From contig OX578278.1 in NCBI GenBank assembly GCA_951217055.1, positions 43,599,574-43,663,573 on the forward strand: a stretch of DNA of 64,000 nucleotides, given 5' to 3'. Position 1 is the first letter of the stretch. Each line of letters begins with the position of its first letter. Positions 13,881 to 24,471 of the stretch are shown piece by piece. The translations under genes were made by a program, and so were the position numbers. Under the pieces are notes generated by a model that saw only the letters and a program-made list of their open reading frames with translations, did no database searches and was not told the DNA's origin. Source of the DNA: Gerris lacustris (lineage: Eukaryota; Arthropoda; Insecta; Hemiptera; Gerridae).

Positions 13881-14313
13881 AGAATATGTGGTCGGCTAAG
13901 TTCATCAGCGGGACATATTTTAGCCACAGGCCAAGCTATGACCCGCAGACCGATGGGCTATGTCCCACAGACTGATGGGGAGTGGCCTTGTCCCATTATT
14001 TGTGCTGACAATGTGATTAATGATCCTGAGTACTAAATCCGTTAGTACTCTCTTGCAAATTAGACAAATTAGTTAGTTGTCACTTGCAATGCGACCACTT
14101 TGATTTAAAGAAATATTTGATTATATAACCTATCAAGTGACTAACTACCATCAACTTGATTTTTGGTCTTCTTACTGATATTGTACTCAGGATCATGATT
14201 ATCATATTTTCCGCCAAAATGAATGGGACATGGCCGCTCTCAACTGGTCTGTTTTTTTAACAGCCTATGGCCTAGCTATGTTCCGCAAAAGAACTTAGCC
14301 GACCACATATTCT
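13881..14313. mobile_element. MITE with GGGACATA motifs
   Basis: The left end agaatatgtggtcggctaag and the right end, read inverted, are the same 20-odd bases. Inside, the word gggacat or its inverse recurs on both sides (about 13911, 13950, 13988, 14223 and 14280), and gatcctgagtac (about 14023) is mirrored by gtactcaggatc (about 14185). No coding capacity. It lies within unit 1 and in the part deleted from unit 2. Superfamily unknown. Confidence 0.75.
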
Positions 14314-15025
14314 TAAAGGGCACCCTAAGATTAACTTATTCACAAAATTCTTACGTGATGCTAGTCCCATTTCCTATAAACTCAAGCTTATCTCCTTGAC
14401 TGTATGAATAATTATTTAAACCCGGTTTTTGTTTTTGTCAAAGAATAACTACGCTAATACGTTTATTTTGTTGATTTGCTACAAAAATAGGGGGGGGGGG
14501 GGCAGGTGCTCGAAAAACTCTTTTTTAAGGATACATGCTGCAAAGGTGAATAGGTACAAAAACAAAACAAAATATTATATATTTGTACTCCTGTCCAATT
14601 TAACACTCCACATGACATATTTCCGTTCAAAAAATGTCAATACAAACTTTATCTTCTTGCTTTTGAGGGTTGTTTTTTGGGGCATCCCTATATTTCCTGT
14701 GTTTGGATTACTCATATCATAACTGCAAAGTTTCAAATTTTTGTGTTAGGTACTTTCGAAGATTCACGTTTGTTAACGACCTCCAGACAGACAAACAAAC
14801 GCAGGAAATATTTAAGGTCCTCCTTGGTTTTGCCTACTAACCCTAAAAATTAATTTATTTCTTGAAACGTTAACTGTCATCTGCTCCGTTTTGTTGTGTT
14901 TGACGTGTTTAGTGGATGAGTATCTAGTTGTTTTTTCGAAATATCATCAAGCGCGGATGGGGTTTAGATAGTAGCAAAAAATGTTTGATGCCGATTTGTA
15001 AAATTAATTCTGTCTTCATAATATA

Positions 15026-16740
15026 GTGAAAATACTCTCCTCGAAAAGAATTATTTCAGGACGTATTTCTGAGGAGCACGTGATCGGCGTCTTCTTCTAT
15101 CTGGAGATGGCCTTTGACCCCGCCTGGCGTTTTAACATCAGAAGACGCCTACACGCTTGGGATATTCGGGGAAGGATGTTCGCCTTTATTAATGGATTCC
15201 TGAAGGACATAGTTTTCATGGTCAGAGTAAGAACGACGCTCTCTGACCCTGAAGTACAAGAAAATGGAACGCCACAGGGGTTCGTCTTGAGCGCCACACT
15301 CTTCTCGGTCTCCGCCAATGACATAGTATCAAGCATCCCGCCCGAGATCAAAGTATCCTAGCACGTCGATGACCTCGGGCTCTTTTTGGCGGGTATCGAC
15401 CGGGAAGAAGTGGGGGAGAAGATGCAGGCGGCAATTGACGTGGTGGCGGGAAAGGTCGACGACATCGGCTTTCACTTCTCCCCTAACAAGACGATATGCG
15501 TGCACTTCTGCCGCCTGAGAAAGGAACACGTTGCACCCGAGCTGCTCCTTCAGGGGGCTCGGCTGGAGTACAAGGACTCAGCCCGCTTCCTTGGACTGAT
15601 CTTCGACTACCAGCTGAGGTGGAAGAATCATTTCTCGGATCTGATTCAGCGTTGCAAGAAAGACAGAAACATTATCAAGGTCCTTGCTCACTTAAGATGA
15701 GGCGCGGACCGGACCACACTAATAAGGATAATGTGCACTCTGGTCCGGTCCAAAAAGGACTACGGCAGTGGAGTTTACGGCTCAACGCGGAAGTCCTGGC
15801 TCCTGCCTCTGAACAGGGTCATTCAGCACGGACTCAGGCTCGCTCTCGGCGCTTTTCCAACAAGCAAGCTCTTAGTGTTAGTCGGCTAGGCCGGAGTGTT
15901 GCCGATGCCTTATCGCCGGGAGCAGATGACCCTGTCCTTCGCAGAAGCAGAGAGGTCCAAAGCAGATGAGAGAACGCGTCGAATCCCGAGTATGAACGGC
16001 TCAACACAAGGACTCGGCCACTGCCGGTAAGAAAGAGCTCGCAAGCTGAGACAGAGGTCCGGAATCCCAGAAAATGAGGTGATCTAGTGGGTCACCCCGG
16101 AGCTTCCCCCATGGGAAAGGCCGGACCTCGCGTTCCATCTTCGGCTCGCCAGACTGCCGAGAGACACCACTCTCTCAGGTAGAGTATGAGCAAGGACTCT
16201 TCGAGATTCTAGCCCGATACCAGGGGTCGCAGGGTCTTCCACATCGATGGCTCCAAATCAAGAGAGGGTTCGGGGCGCGCCCTGCACTCAAGAACGGAGA
16301 CAATGTTTTGGTCGTTGTCTCCGGTTGCAGGTATATACACCGCCGAGCTCCGTACCATCGACAAGACCCTTGAGCTGTGCGCGGAGAAAGTCGACGAGAA
16401 TTTAGTAAACACCTCCGACTCGCTCTCCGCTCTCGCGGCCGCCAAGCGTGTGGCCTCTGCTTAGGTGGTGGACCTTGCTCCCGTCTGGCTAGACGTTGCC
16501 AAGACGGTAGCAGTCAACGCCGTCTGGCGTAGCTGGCGATCGGCCTGGGAGCAAGTCCCCGCCCAACTAAGAAGAGTTAAAACTAAAGTGAGGACGAAGC
16601 AAACGGATATCACCCTTTCAAGAAGGGAAAATGTCGTCCTCACGCGCTTGAGGATCGGCCACACGCAGCTGACACATGGGCACCTCTTGAAAATGAGCGT
16701 GCCCCTCGTAGCCGGCATTGAGGGATCGCAGCGCTGACGG
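15026..16740 (+). pseudogene. Dead LINE polymerase (reverse transcriptase and RNase H)
   Basis: This is the remains of the enzyme that copies LINE RNA into DNA at the target site. RT palm motif A survives as YLEMAFDPAWR (a residue or two lost); motif B is NGTPQGFVLSATLF. Motif C reads HVDD instead of (Y/F)xDD, directly after an in-frame TAG at 15359. The thumb region shifts frame near 15700, then continues with GLRLALGAFPTSK and another stop. RNase H starts near FHIDGSKS (16240) with the later Glu and Asp region (YTAELRTIDK; TSDSLSALAAA), and a stop follows at 16462. LTRLRIGHTQLTHGH at 16638-16682 marks the C-terminal part. Several stops and frame changes mean it is not functional. Confidence 0.88.
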
Positions 16741-17355
16741 TGATTCATATAATTGAAGAATGTGACTTACGGGCAGATAGATCTGAGGACGGAGTGCCAG
16801 GTCCCAGCGAACCTGGCCACTGCATAGCTGAGGAGTCGAGTGTTCAGACAGTCCTGACATTTTTGAGAAGAGCAGGACTCTACGAACTTATCTGATCCCT
16901 CACCAGAGTCCAGGTAGATAGGTTTGTTTGTCTTTTAATGTTTTTTGACATTTTCATGTTTAGGCTGTGCTACATAACTCGAAAAGCGTTACTAAAAAAC
17001 GTTACCCGGTTTATCAAGGGGTTAGAAATGTATTGGAGGTGTGCACAGTCTGTCTCCAGCTGTTGGGCCTCCCTTCACCGCACGTCATAGGGCCGACGAA
17101 AGTCGAAAAGATTTATACGTGTGACAGGGATTTAGGCAAGTACAGGAGGTTGCCATCAACTCTCAGCCCTCTCGGCCTAATGAAATAAAAAGTATGAAGG
17201 CATATTAACAATTCGTAAAAGGCGGGCCGGCGCCTTTGAATTCAGTCGTTTTTAATCAAATCGCGGCAGTGCCGGTGTGGAGATAAGAATAAAAATTATC
17301 TTCCATCTACTTTTATCAATTTACTTGAATAAATTACCGATTTCTAGGTTAGGAT

Positions 17356-17449
17356 AGGATCTGCTACCAGCATCGCCGGCTATATATTTCGTCCGGTAGT
17401 GATGGTGGGTTCCCAAGGGCAATTTTTGGTAGTAGGGAGGCAGATTCCT
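17356..17449 (+). other. Three-way-junction module 1 of the LINE 3' region
   Basis: The outer stem pairs aggatctgc with gcagattcct (one bulge). Inside are a first arm (ccagcatcgccgg with ccggtagtgatggtgg, imperfect, loop ctatatatttcgt) and a shorter second arm (tccc with ggga). It has the same architecture as modules 2-4 at 17527, 17799 and 18014. Folding is by eye, and this is the weakest of the four. Confidence 0.5.
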
Positions 17450-17526
17450 CAATTTTATTTATTTATTTCAACATAGGTATCAGTAATTAGTATTATTGAA
17501 AATTTTTAACCATAGATTTAGTTCTG

Positions 17527-17619
17527 GTCTCCGTCACCGCCTGCCCCGTTTATATGTTCCTCGCGGCAGGCAGGCGGGTTTCTCTTCCACTGCAACCAGA
17601 GTGGAGGGAAGGCGGAGAC
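17527..17619 (+). other. Three-way-junction module 2 of the LINE 3' region
   Basis: The outer stem gtctccg (17527-17533) pairs with cggagac (17613-17619). The first arm ccgcctgcc (17537-17545) pairs perfectly with ggcaggcgg (17569-17577) across a tatat-containing loop. The second arm pairs tccact with agtgga. The stems differ in sequence from the other modules while the pairing is kept. Confidence 0.6.
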
Positions 17620-17798
17620 TTGTGATATTAGAATTAGCTTTAGCTTAGGAACGGAACTAGTTACTAGTACCTATCTGTGATATTAGGTTAGTATTTATTT
17701 ATTTATAATCTTAGGTTAGTATTTATAGGTAGTATTTATTTATTTGTGATATTAGGTTAAGTTAATTTTAATCTTAGGTTTAAATATTTAGATTAGGA

Positions 17799-17891
17799 CT
17801 GGTCTCGCTACCACTCTCCCCGGCTATATTTTTCGTACGGCAAGAGGAGTGGGTTCCTTCAGTGATTTAATCACGAAGGAGGCGAGACCAG
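17799..17891 (+). other. Three-way-junction module 3 of the LINE 3' region
   Basis: The outer stem ctggtctcgc (17799-17808) pairs perfectly with gcgagaccag (17882-17891). The first arm pairs ccactc with gagtgg around an inner ccg/cgg stem with loop gctatatttttcgta. The second arm pairs tccttc with gaagga, then gtgat with atcac. This is the best-paired copy. Confidence 0.65.
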
Positions 17892-18013
17892 AATGCTTTG
17901 TGATACCAGGTCATCAGGTTTACCTGAGATATTAGGATTAGTGTAAGCACCTTAGGTTAGTTAGCGACCAGGACCAGGATCAGTTAGCGACCTTAGGATC
18001 AGTTAGTTAAGGA

Positions 18014-18109
18014 CTGTCCTCATCACCATCTGCCCTCTACTTATTACTTGCTCTCAGGGTAGGTGGTTTCCCTTGTAGCCAATTTCTGGGCACAGGGAGG
18101 GGAGGACAG
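18014..18109 (+). other. Three-way-junction module 4 of the LINE 3' region
   Basis: The outer stem ctgtcctc (18014-18021) pairs with gaggacag (18102-18109). The first arm accatctgccct (18025-18036) pairs with agggtaggtggt (18056-18067) over 12 bp including two G-U pairs. The second arm pairs tcccttgt with acaggga (one bulge), then gcc with ggc. The region between modules 2 and 4 is a low-complexity spacer with several ttaggtta words. Confidence 0.62.
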
Positions 18110-18672
18110 AAGACATGTCTCTGGTGAGATCCACCCTATGCACGTTAGACAGGTGCTTGTTCTCAATGTCGCACTCCCCGGCAGTCCATATGCTGATAGA
18201 CGGTCGTGGCCGTGGTCTGCCTCGTTGGCTTTTGGGGGTTTCTAGGGGCTTCCCTCCCCGGGGGGTGGGTGCCGGAAACGAAGGTGAACTTGATGGAGGC
18301 GGGCGAGCCGGTCGCGGGGTGGTCGGCGGTCTCGGCCGGTCGAAAGCTTAAGTCGGCACCGGCATCGATGGACTGCAACCCTCCTCCCTCAGACAGGTGC
18401 TGAGATACCAGGAGGACTTCAGGGACAGGGGGGTGATCTCCTCTCCTCTACATGTCACTAGGTGCCTCTTAGTGACGCAATAGAGGAGGACAGACGCACC
18501 TAATTCCGGCGTCAATAGCCGATTTATCGGCTGATTCACCATTGGAGGAAGGGGGTGGTTTAGTCGGTAGGGCTGCCTGGCTTGTGTGCGGGTCCGACAC
18601 TCTGAATTACGCGGATGTGTATGAGGGTTTAAAAAATGCATTCCACCCCCTGCCACAAAAAAACAAAAAAAC

Positions 18673-19199
18673 AGTGGCTCTAAGTTCCGTTACAGTCCAA
18701 ATTGTGATTCTCTTGCTGATACAAAATGAATATTCTTATCTTGTTTGCAACTGTTTCAATGATTAGGTTGAAATTTTAGTCAGATGATCCCAAAATGGTA
18801 AACAATAGCCATACATTTTATATCATTCCATTTGTTCTTATCATATGACATTGTTGAGACTCAAAGCAGGTTAATTATGATATCGTATTTAGAAATTTAT
18901 TTATATTTTTTTTTCTTTTGATGAGAAAGCAAAAAAATTAAATTCATTATTATTAAAGACGACATGAAGAGAACACACATGAGTATAACAACACATGTGT
19001 GGGTAATTTGCTCTGTGGTACCTAATCTATATTGTAATATGACCTTCATGTTGTACATAGGCTAATTCTCTATAGCCTCGTGTAATTGCATGTGGCTACA
19101 GAGTATTAGACACATTGTTAGAGTTAATACATTTATTTTTAAAACTCTTTAGTAAATAGAGAATTAGCTAATATTATTTAGCATCCATACTTTAAAAAC
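18673..19199. other. Non-LINE flank inside unit 1
   Basis: AT-rich sequence right of the LINE tail; no gene recognised. It is repeated at 23942-24468 as the right edge of unit 2. Confidence 0.6.
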
Positions 19200-21392
19200 A
19201 ATCTCTTTTGTGTCCAAAGGGGTAAAAAATAAAAAACTTCTTTATAAGGTAATATTTCGTCCCTAATTTTGGAACATCTTCAAACCTGTAATTATATATT
19301 TAATCAATTATATACAACATTTATCTTTTTAATATAATTTAAATACAAAAAAATAATTATTTTAAAATTAGTGTGGATTTTTATACAAACATAATAAATC
19401 ATTAAAAACTTTTAATAAGTTAAAGACTTTAAATTTCAAATTAAAAATAAGTATTTACCGTGAAAGTAGTATAAGTAGAATTAAATCATTATAAAGTATA
19501 TATTTTCTTTATATTTATTTTGATTTTAATTAATTTTACTGAAACTTTTGACTTAAACTTATCCCACAACTAGTTAAAGACTTATAATACATGGGGGTAA
19601 CGAGTTTTGAATCCTTGTCGTATACGAGGTTTTTTAAAAAAGTCAATTGTTTTACGGGTCCATAACTTGGTAAAGAACCGAGCTTAAACTTTTCGGACTT
19701 CAGGTAAAACTTCCTTATTTACTACGAATTTGAGCGCTTATGGCGTCCCCAATTATTGACCGATTTAATTTTTGATTGGGGTGCTTAAACCTCACACTAA
19801 TGCTTTTTAAATCGAGTATTTATTATTTGATTAATTTCTACTAGAACTAGAGTTATTAATTATATACTGGTGCAACTGCCGTATTGAGAAAAGAGACTGG
19901 TAATTAAATTAGTGCACAATCATGGTTGATGATTGTTCAATGACTTCCCAGTTTAATTGGTTTTGTCTATGTTTATTTTCTTATTTATTAAGCCTTTTTT
20001 CAGCATTGTTAGTTATTACTATTAGTTTGCTGTTAATTGGCTATTTTTTAAATATATAGATAGACTTCAAACTACGATTTGAAGAGTATTATATTCTTAA
20101 AAATTTAATGGAATTAATAATGTGTAATATAGTCCTGATTTCATTCCTAGAAGGCTTTGGAAACAAAACTATTTAGATTTTTCATTTAATTGCTAACCTA
20201 ATAAGCAATTAAATTGCTAATTAGGCATTTCATTTAATTGTTAGGCCTACATGACAATAGACAACATTGTCACTAATATCTAGCATGAGCCCCGCGCGGA
20301 GCGTGGGGTGAAAGCTAGTTATGTAATATTTCTATCCATATGAATTGACGAACACTCATCATTTTTTTTTGTGAAGGAAATTATTCCTTTTAGCGAATTT
20401 TCGAAGATAATTAAGCTATTGCAATGGCTTCAAAATTTTTGAATATTTTCTCCATGGATATCCGTTTTAGACCATTCCTAATAGATTCCTGAAATTTAAC
20501 ACTTTTTTATGTATGTATGTATATATGTATGTATATATGTTTGTATATATGTATGTTTATATGTATGTATCACTCCAAATGATATCTCACGCTAGCGCTA
20601 GGATGCACTTAAAAATTCCAAACAAATTTTAAAATGTCAATAATATCAAAAGAAAGGATGAGTTCGTTGGCCAGCATTTTTGTACATCATACAATTATAA
20701 TTTTATTTTAACTACATTTTAACAATTTAGGGTCAAAGATAGCATAAAACCGTGTTTTTTCCATTTTACCCCTCTCTTATATGAAAATATGACAAAAGTG
20801 TGCATACCAACAATTACTGTACTCTTAAAGAGCTTTCCAACAACATGCATTATGAAGGGTAAATACTATTTTGACTTTTGTACCCCGTATCCCCGTGTAC
20901 CAATATTTTTCCAATTTTTTTTTTCACCCAATTAAATTCTAATTCAAAATTTTTCTATATTATCATAAGCCAATAATACGCAGATTTCTTTGAAATTCGC
21001 TCATTAGGCATGGTGCATGGCTGGACTTTTTTCTGTTTTATTTTCTCTCTTATATATTATTTTATTTTTTCTTGTCAAAACCTTTTTTTTGTTTGTTATT
21101 AATATTAAATGGATATAAAATAATTGTATTTTCCGTATTTGCTCGTGGTATGGTGTCAATTCTGGCTATTGGTGCCAATTCTTAATGCTTAATATTGCAA
21201 GCAATAAAGAATAGCTGTGGCTAACATAAACTATTGATAAAACCTTCTAATATTCTAATCAGAAGTTATATGTTCTCCTTTTAGTTCGGTTTCATACTAC
21301 TCATTCTTTCAATTATCCGCTAGGCAAACTAAAGGGCATAACTTATAACCCTATTAATTAAAAGCAACGGCGTTGAATCCTTTAAGCCAATA

Positions 21393-23941
21393 GACCTCGC
21401 GTTCCATCTTCGGCTCGCCAGACTGCCGAGAGACACCACTCTCTCAGGTAGAGTATGAGCAAGGACTCTTCGAGATTCTAGCCCGATACCAGGGGTCGCA
21501 GGGTCTTCCACATCGATGGCTCCAAATCAAGAGAGGGTTCGGGGCGCGCCCTGCACTCAAGAACGGAGACAATGTTTTGGTCGTTGTCTCCGGTTGCAGG
21601 TATATACACCGCCGAGCTCCGTACCATCGACAAGACCCTTGAGCTGTGCGCGGAGAAAGTCGACGAGAATTTAGTAAACACCTCCGACTCGCTCTCCGCT
21701 CTCGCGGCCGCCAAGCGTGTGGCCTCTGCTTAGGTGGTGGACCTTGCTCCCGTCTGGCTAGACGTTGCCAAGACGGTAGCAGTCAACGCCGTCTGGCGTA
21801 GCTGGCGATCGGCCTGGGAGCAAGTCCCCGCCCAACTAAGAAGAGTTAAAACTAAAGTGAGGACGAAGCAAACGGATATCACCCTTTCAAGAAGGGAAAA
21901 TGTCGTCCTCACGCGCTTGAGGATCGGCCACACGCAGCTGACACATGGGCACCTCTTGAAAATGAGCGTGCCCCTCGTAGCCGGCATTGAGGGATCGCAG
22001 CGCTGACGGTGATTCATATAATTGAAGAATGTGACTTACGGGCAGATAGATCTGAGGACGGAGTGCCAGGTCCCAGCGAACCTGGCCACTGCATAGCTGA
22101 GGAGTCGAGTGTTCAGACAGTCCTGACATTTTTGAGAAGAGCAGGACTCTACGAACTTATCTGATCCCTCACCAGAGTCCAGGTAGATAGGTTTGTTTGT
22201 CTTTTAATGTTTTTTGACATTTTCATGTTTAGGCTGTGCTACATAACTCGAAAAGCGTTACTAAAAAACGTTACCCGGTTTATCAAGGGGTTAGAAATGT
22301 ATTGGAGGTGTGCACAGTCTGTCTCCAGCTGTTGGGCCTCCCTTCACCGCACGTCATAGGGCCGACGAAAGTCGAAAAGATTTATACGTGTGACAGGGAT
22401 TTAGGCAAGTACAGGAGGTTGCCATCAACTCTCAGCCCTCTCGGCCTAATGAAATAAAAAGTATGAAGGCATATTAACAATTCGTAAAAGGCGGGCCGGC
22501 GCCTTTGAATTCAGTCGTTTTTAATCAAATCGCGGCAGTGCCGGTGTGGAGATAAGAATAAAAATTATCTTCCATCTACTTTTATCAATTTACTTGAATA
22601 AATTACCGATTTCTAGGTTAGGATAGGATCTGCTACCAGCATCGCCGGCTATATATTTCGTCCGGTAGTGATGGTGGGTTCCCAAGGGCAATTTTTGGTA
22701 GTAGGGAGGCAGATTCCTCAATTTTATTTATTTATTTCAACATAGGTATCAGTAATTAGTATTATTGAAAATTTTTAACCATAGATTTAGTTCTGGTCTC
22801 CGTCACCGCCTGCCCCGTTTATATGTTCCTCGCGGCAGGCAGGCGGGTTTCTCTTCCACTGCAACCAGAGTGGAGGGAAGGCGGAGACTTGTGATATTAG
22901 AATTAGCTTTAGCTTAGGAACGGAACTAGTTACTAGTACCTATCTGTGATATTAGGTTAGTATTTATTTATTTATAATCTTAGGTTAGTATTTATAGGTA
23001 GTATTTATTTATTTGTGATATTAGGTTAAGTTAATTTTAATCTTAGGTTTAAATATTTAGATTAGGACTGGTCTCGCTACCACTCTCCCCGGCTATATTT
23101 TTCGTACGGCAAGAGGAGTGGGTTCCTTCAGTGATTTAATCACGAAGGAGGCGAGACCAGAATGCTTTGTGATACCAGGTCATCAGGTTTACCTGAGATA
23201 TTAGGATTAGTGTAAGCACCTTAGGTTAGTTAGCGACCAGGACCAGGATCAGTTAGCGACCTTAGGATCAGTTAGTTAAGGACTGTCCTCATCACCATCT
23301 GCCCTCTACTTATTACTTGCTCTCAGGGTAGGTGGTTTCCCTTGTAGCCAATTTCTGGGCACAGGGAGGGGAGGACAGAAGACATGTCTCTGGTGAGATC
23401 CACCCTATGCACGTTAGACAGGTGCTTGTTCTCAATGTCGCACTCCCCGGCAGTCCATATGCTGATAGACGGTCGTGGCCGTGGTCTGCCTCGTTGGCTT
23501 TTGGGGGTTTCTAGGGGCTTCCCTCCCCGGGGGGTGGGTGCCGGAAACGAAGGTGAACTTGATGGAGGCGGGCGAGCCGGTCGCGGGGTGGTCGGCGGTC
23601 TCGGCCGGTCGAAAGCTTAAGTCGGCACCGGCATCGATGGACTGCAACCCTCCTCCCTCAGACAGGTGCTGAGATACCAGGAGGACTTCAGGGACAGGGG
23701 GGTGATCTCCTCTCCTCTACATGTCACTAGGTGCCTCTTAGTGACGCAATAGAGGAGGACAGACGCACCTAATTCCGGCGTCAATAGCCGATTTATCGGC
23801 TGATTCACCATTGGAGGAAGGGGGTGGTTTAGTCGGTAGGGCTGCCTGGCTTGTGTGCGGGTCCGACACTCTGAATTACGCGGATGTGTATGAGGGTTTA
23901 AAAAATGCATTCCACCCCCTGCCACAAAAAAACAAAAAAAC
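21393..23941 (+). mobile_element. LINE remnant in unit 2 (RNase H onward)
   Basis: A copy of 16124-18672. It holds the broken RNase H (about 21478-21731) with the same stop, the C-terminal LTRLRIGHT region (21907-21951), the long 3' region and the A-rich tail. It contains no reverse transcriptase, so it could not move even if translated. Confidence 0.85.
22625..23378 (+). other. Second set of the four three-way-junction modules
   Basis: Same sequences as in unit 1, shifted by 5269: modules at 22625-22718, 22796-22888, 23068-23160 and 23283-23378. Because they appear identical to the first set they give no independent support for the folding. Confidence 0.6.
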
Positions 23942-24471
23942 AGTGGCTCTAAGTTCCGTTACAGTCCAAATTGTGATTCTCTTGCTGATACAAAATGAAT
24001 ATTCTTATCTTGTTTGCAACTGTTTCAATGATTAGGTTGAAATTTTAGTCAGATGATCCCAAAATGGTAAACAATAGCCATACATTTTATATCATTCCAT
24101 TTGTTCTTATCATATGACATTGTTGAGACTCAAAGCAGGTTAATTATGATATCGTATTTAGAAATTTATTTATATTTTTTTTTCTTTTGATGAGAAAGCA
24201 AAAAAATTAAATTCATTATTATTAAAGACGACATGAAGAGAACACACATGAGTATAACAACACATGTGTGGGTAATTTGCTCTGTGGTACCTAATCTATA
24301 TTGTAATATGACCTTCATGTTGTACATAGGCTAATTCTCTATAGCCTCGTGTAATTGCATGTGGCTACAGAGTATTAGACACATTGTTAGAGTTAATACA
24401 TTTATTTTTAAAACTCTTTAGTAAATAGAGAATTAGCTAATATTATTTAGCATCCATACTTTAAAAACAAT

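Larger units (their letters stand above)
15020..18672 (+). mobile_element. Degenerate I-group non-LTR retrotransposon (LINE)
   Basis: Reverse transcriptase (15026-15970), then RNase H (16200-16440), then a C-terminal region (16465-16740) with the LTRLRIGHT-type phrase typical of I-group and related LINEs. It ends with an A-rich tail (acaaaaaaacaaaaaaac, about 18654-18672). It is 5'-truncated: no ORF1, endonuclease or N-terminal RT is found. The 1.6 kb between coding sequence and tail is unusually long and carries four folded modules, described separately. Its base composition is clearly more GC-rich than its surroundings, which fits a recent arrival in AT-rich DNA. Confidence 0.85.
10966..19199. 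repeat. Unit 1 of an 8.2-kb tandem duplication
   Basis: Bases 10966-13156 recur at 19200-21390 at a constant offset of 8234. Bases 16124-19199 recur at 21393-24468 at a constant offset of 5269. The simplest reading is that 10966-19199 was duplicated in tandem and the second unit later lost 13157-16123. No indels are visible between copies and I found no substitution in the parts compared. The segment 13157-13880 has no recognised gene. The outer breakpoints share only the three bases aat. Confidence 0.9.
19200..24468. repeat. Unit 2 of the tandem duplication, internally deleted
   Basis: A copy of unit 1 lacking 13157-16123. The deletion joint reads agccaa, then the two extra bases ta (21391-21392), then gacctcg. 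Small filler like this is typical of end-joining repair. The MITE and the LINE reverse transcriptase are gone; the Helitron-like end (CTAG at 20315), the LINE RNase H and the whole LINE 3' region remain. The apparent identity to unit 1 implies a very recent event, or an assembly duplication. Confidence 0.9.

Noticed and set aside
18063..18656. Several overlapping frames of 60-100 residues on both strands in the LINE 3' region, repeated at 23332-23925
   Set aside because: GC-rich non-coding sequence rarely hits stops, so open frames appear on both strands. None carries a motif, and the region is explained by RNA-like folding and LINE 3' sequence.
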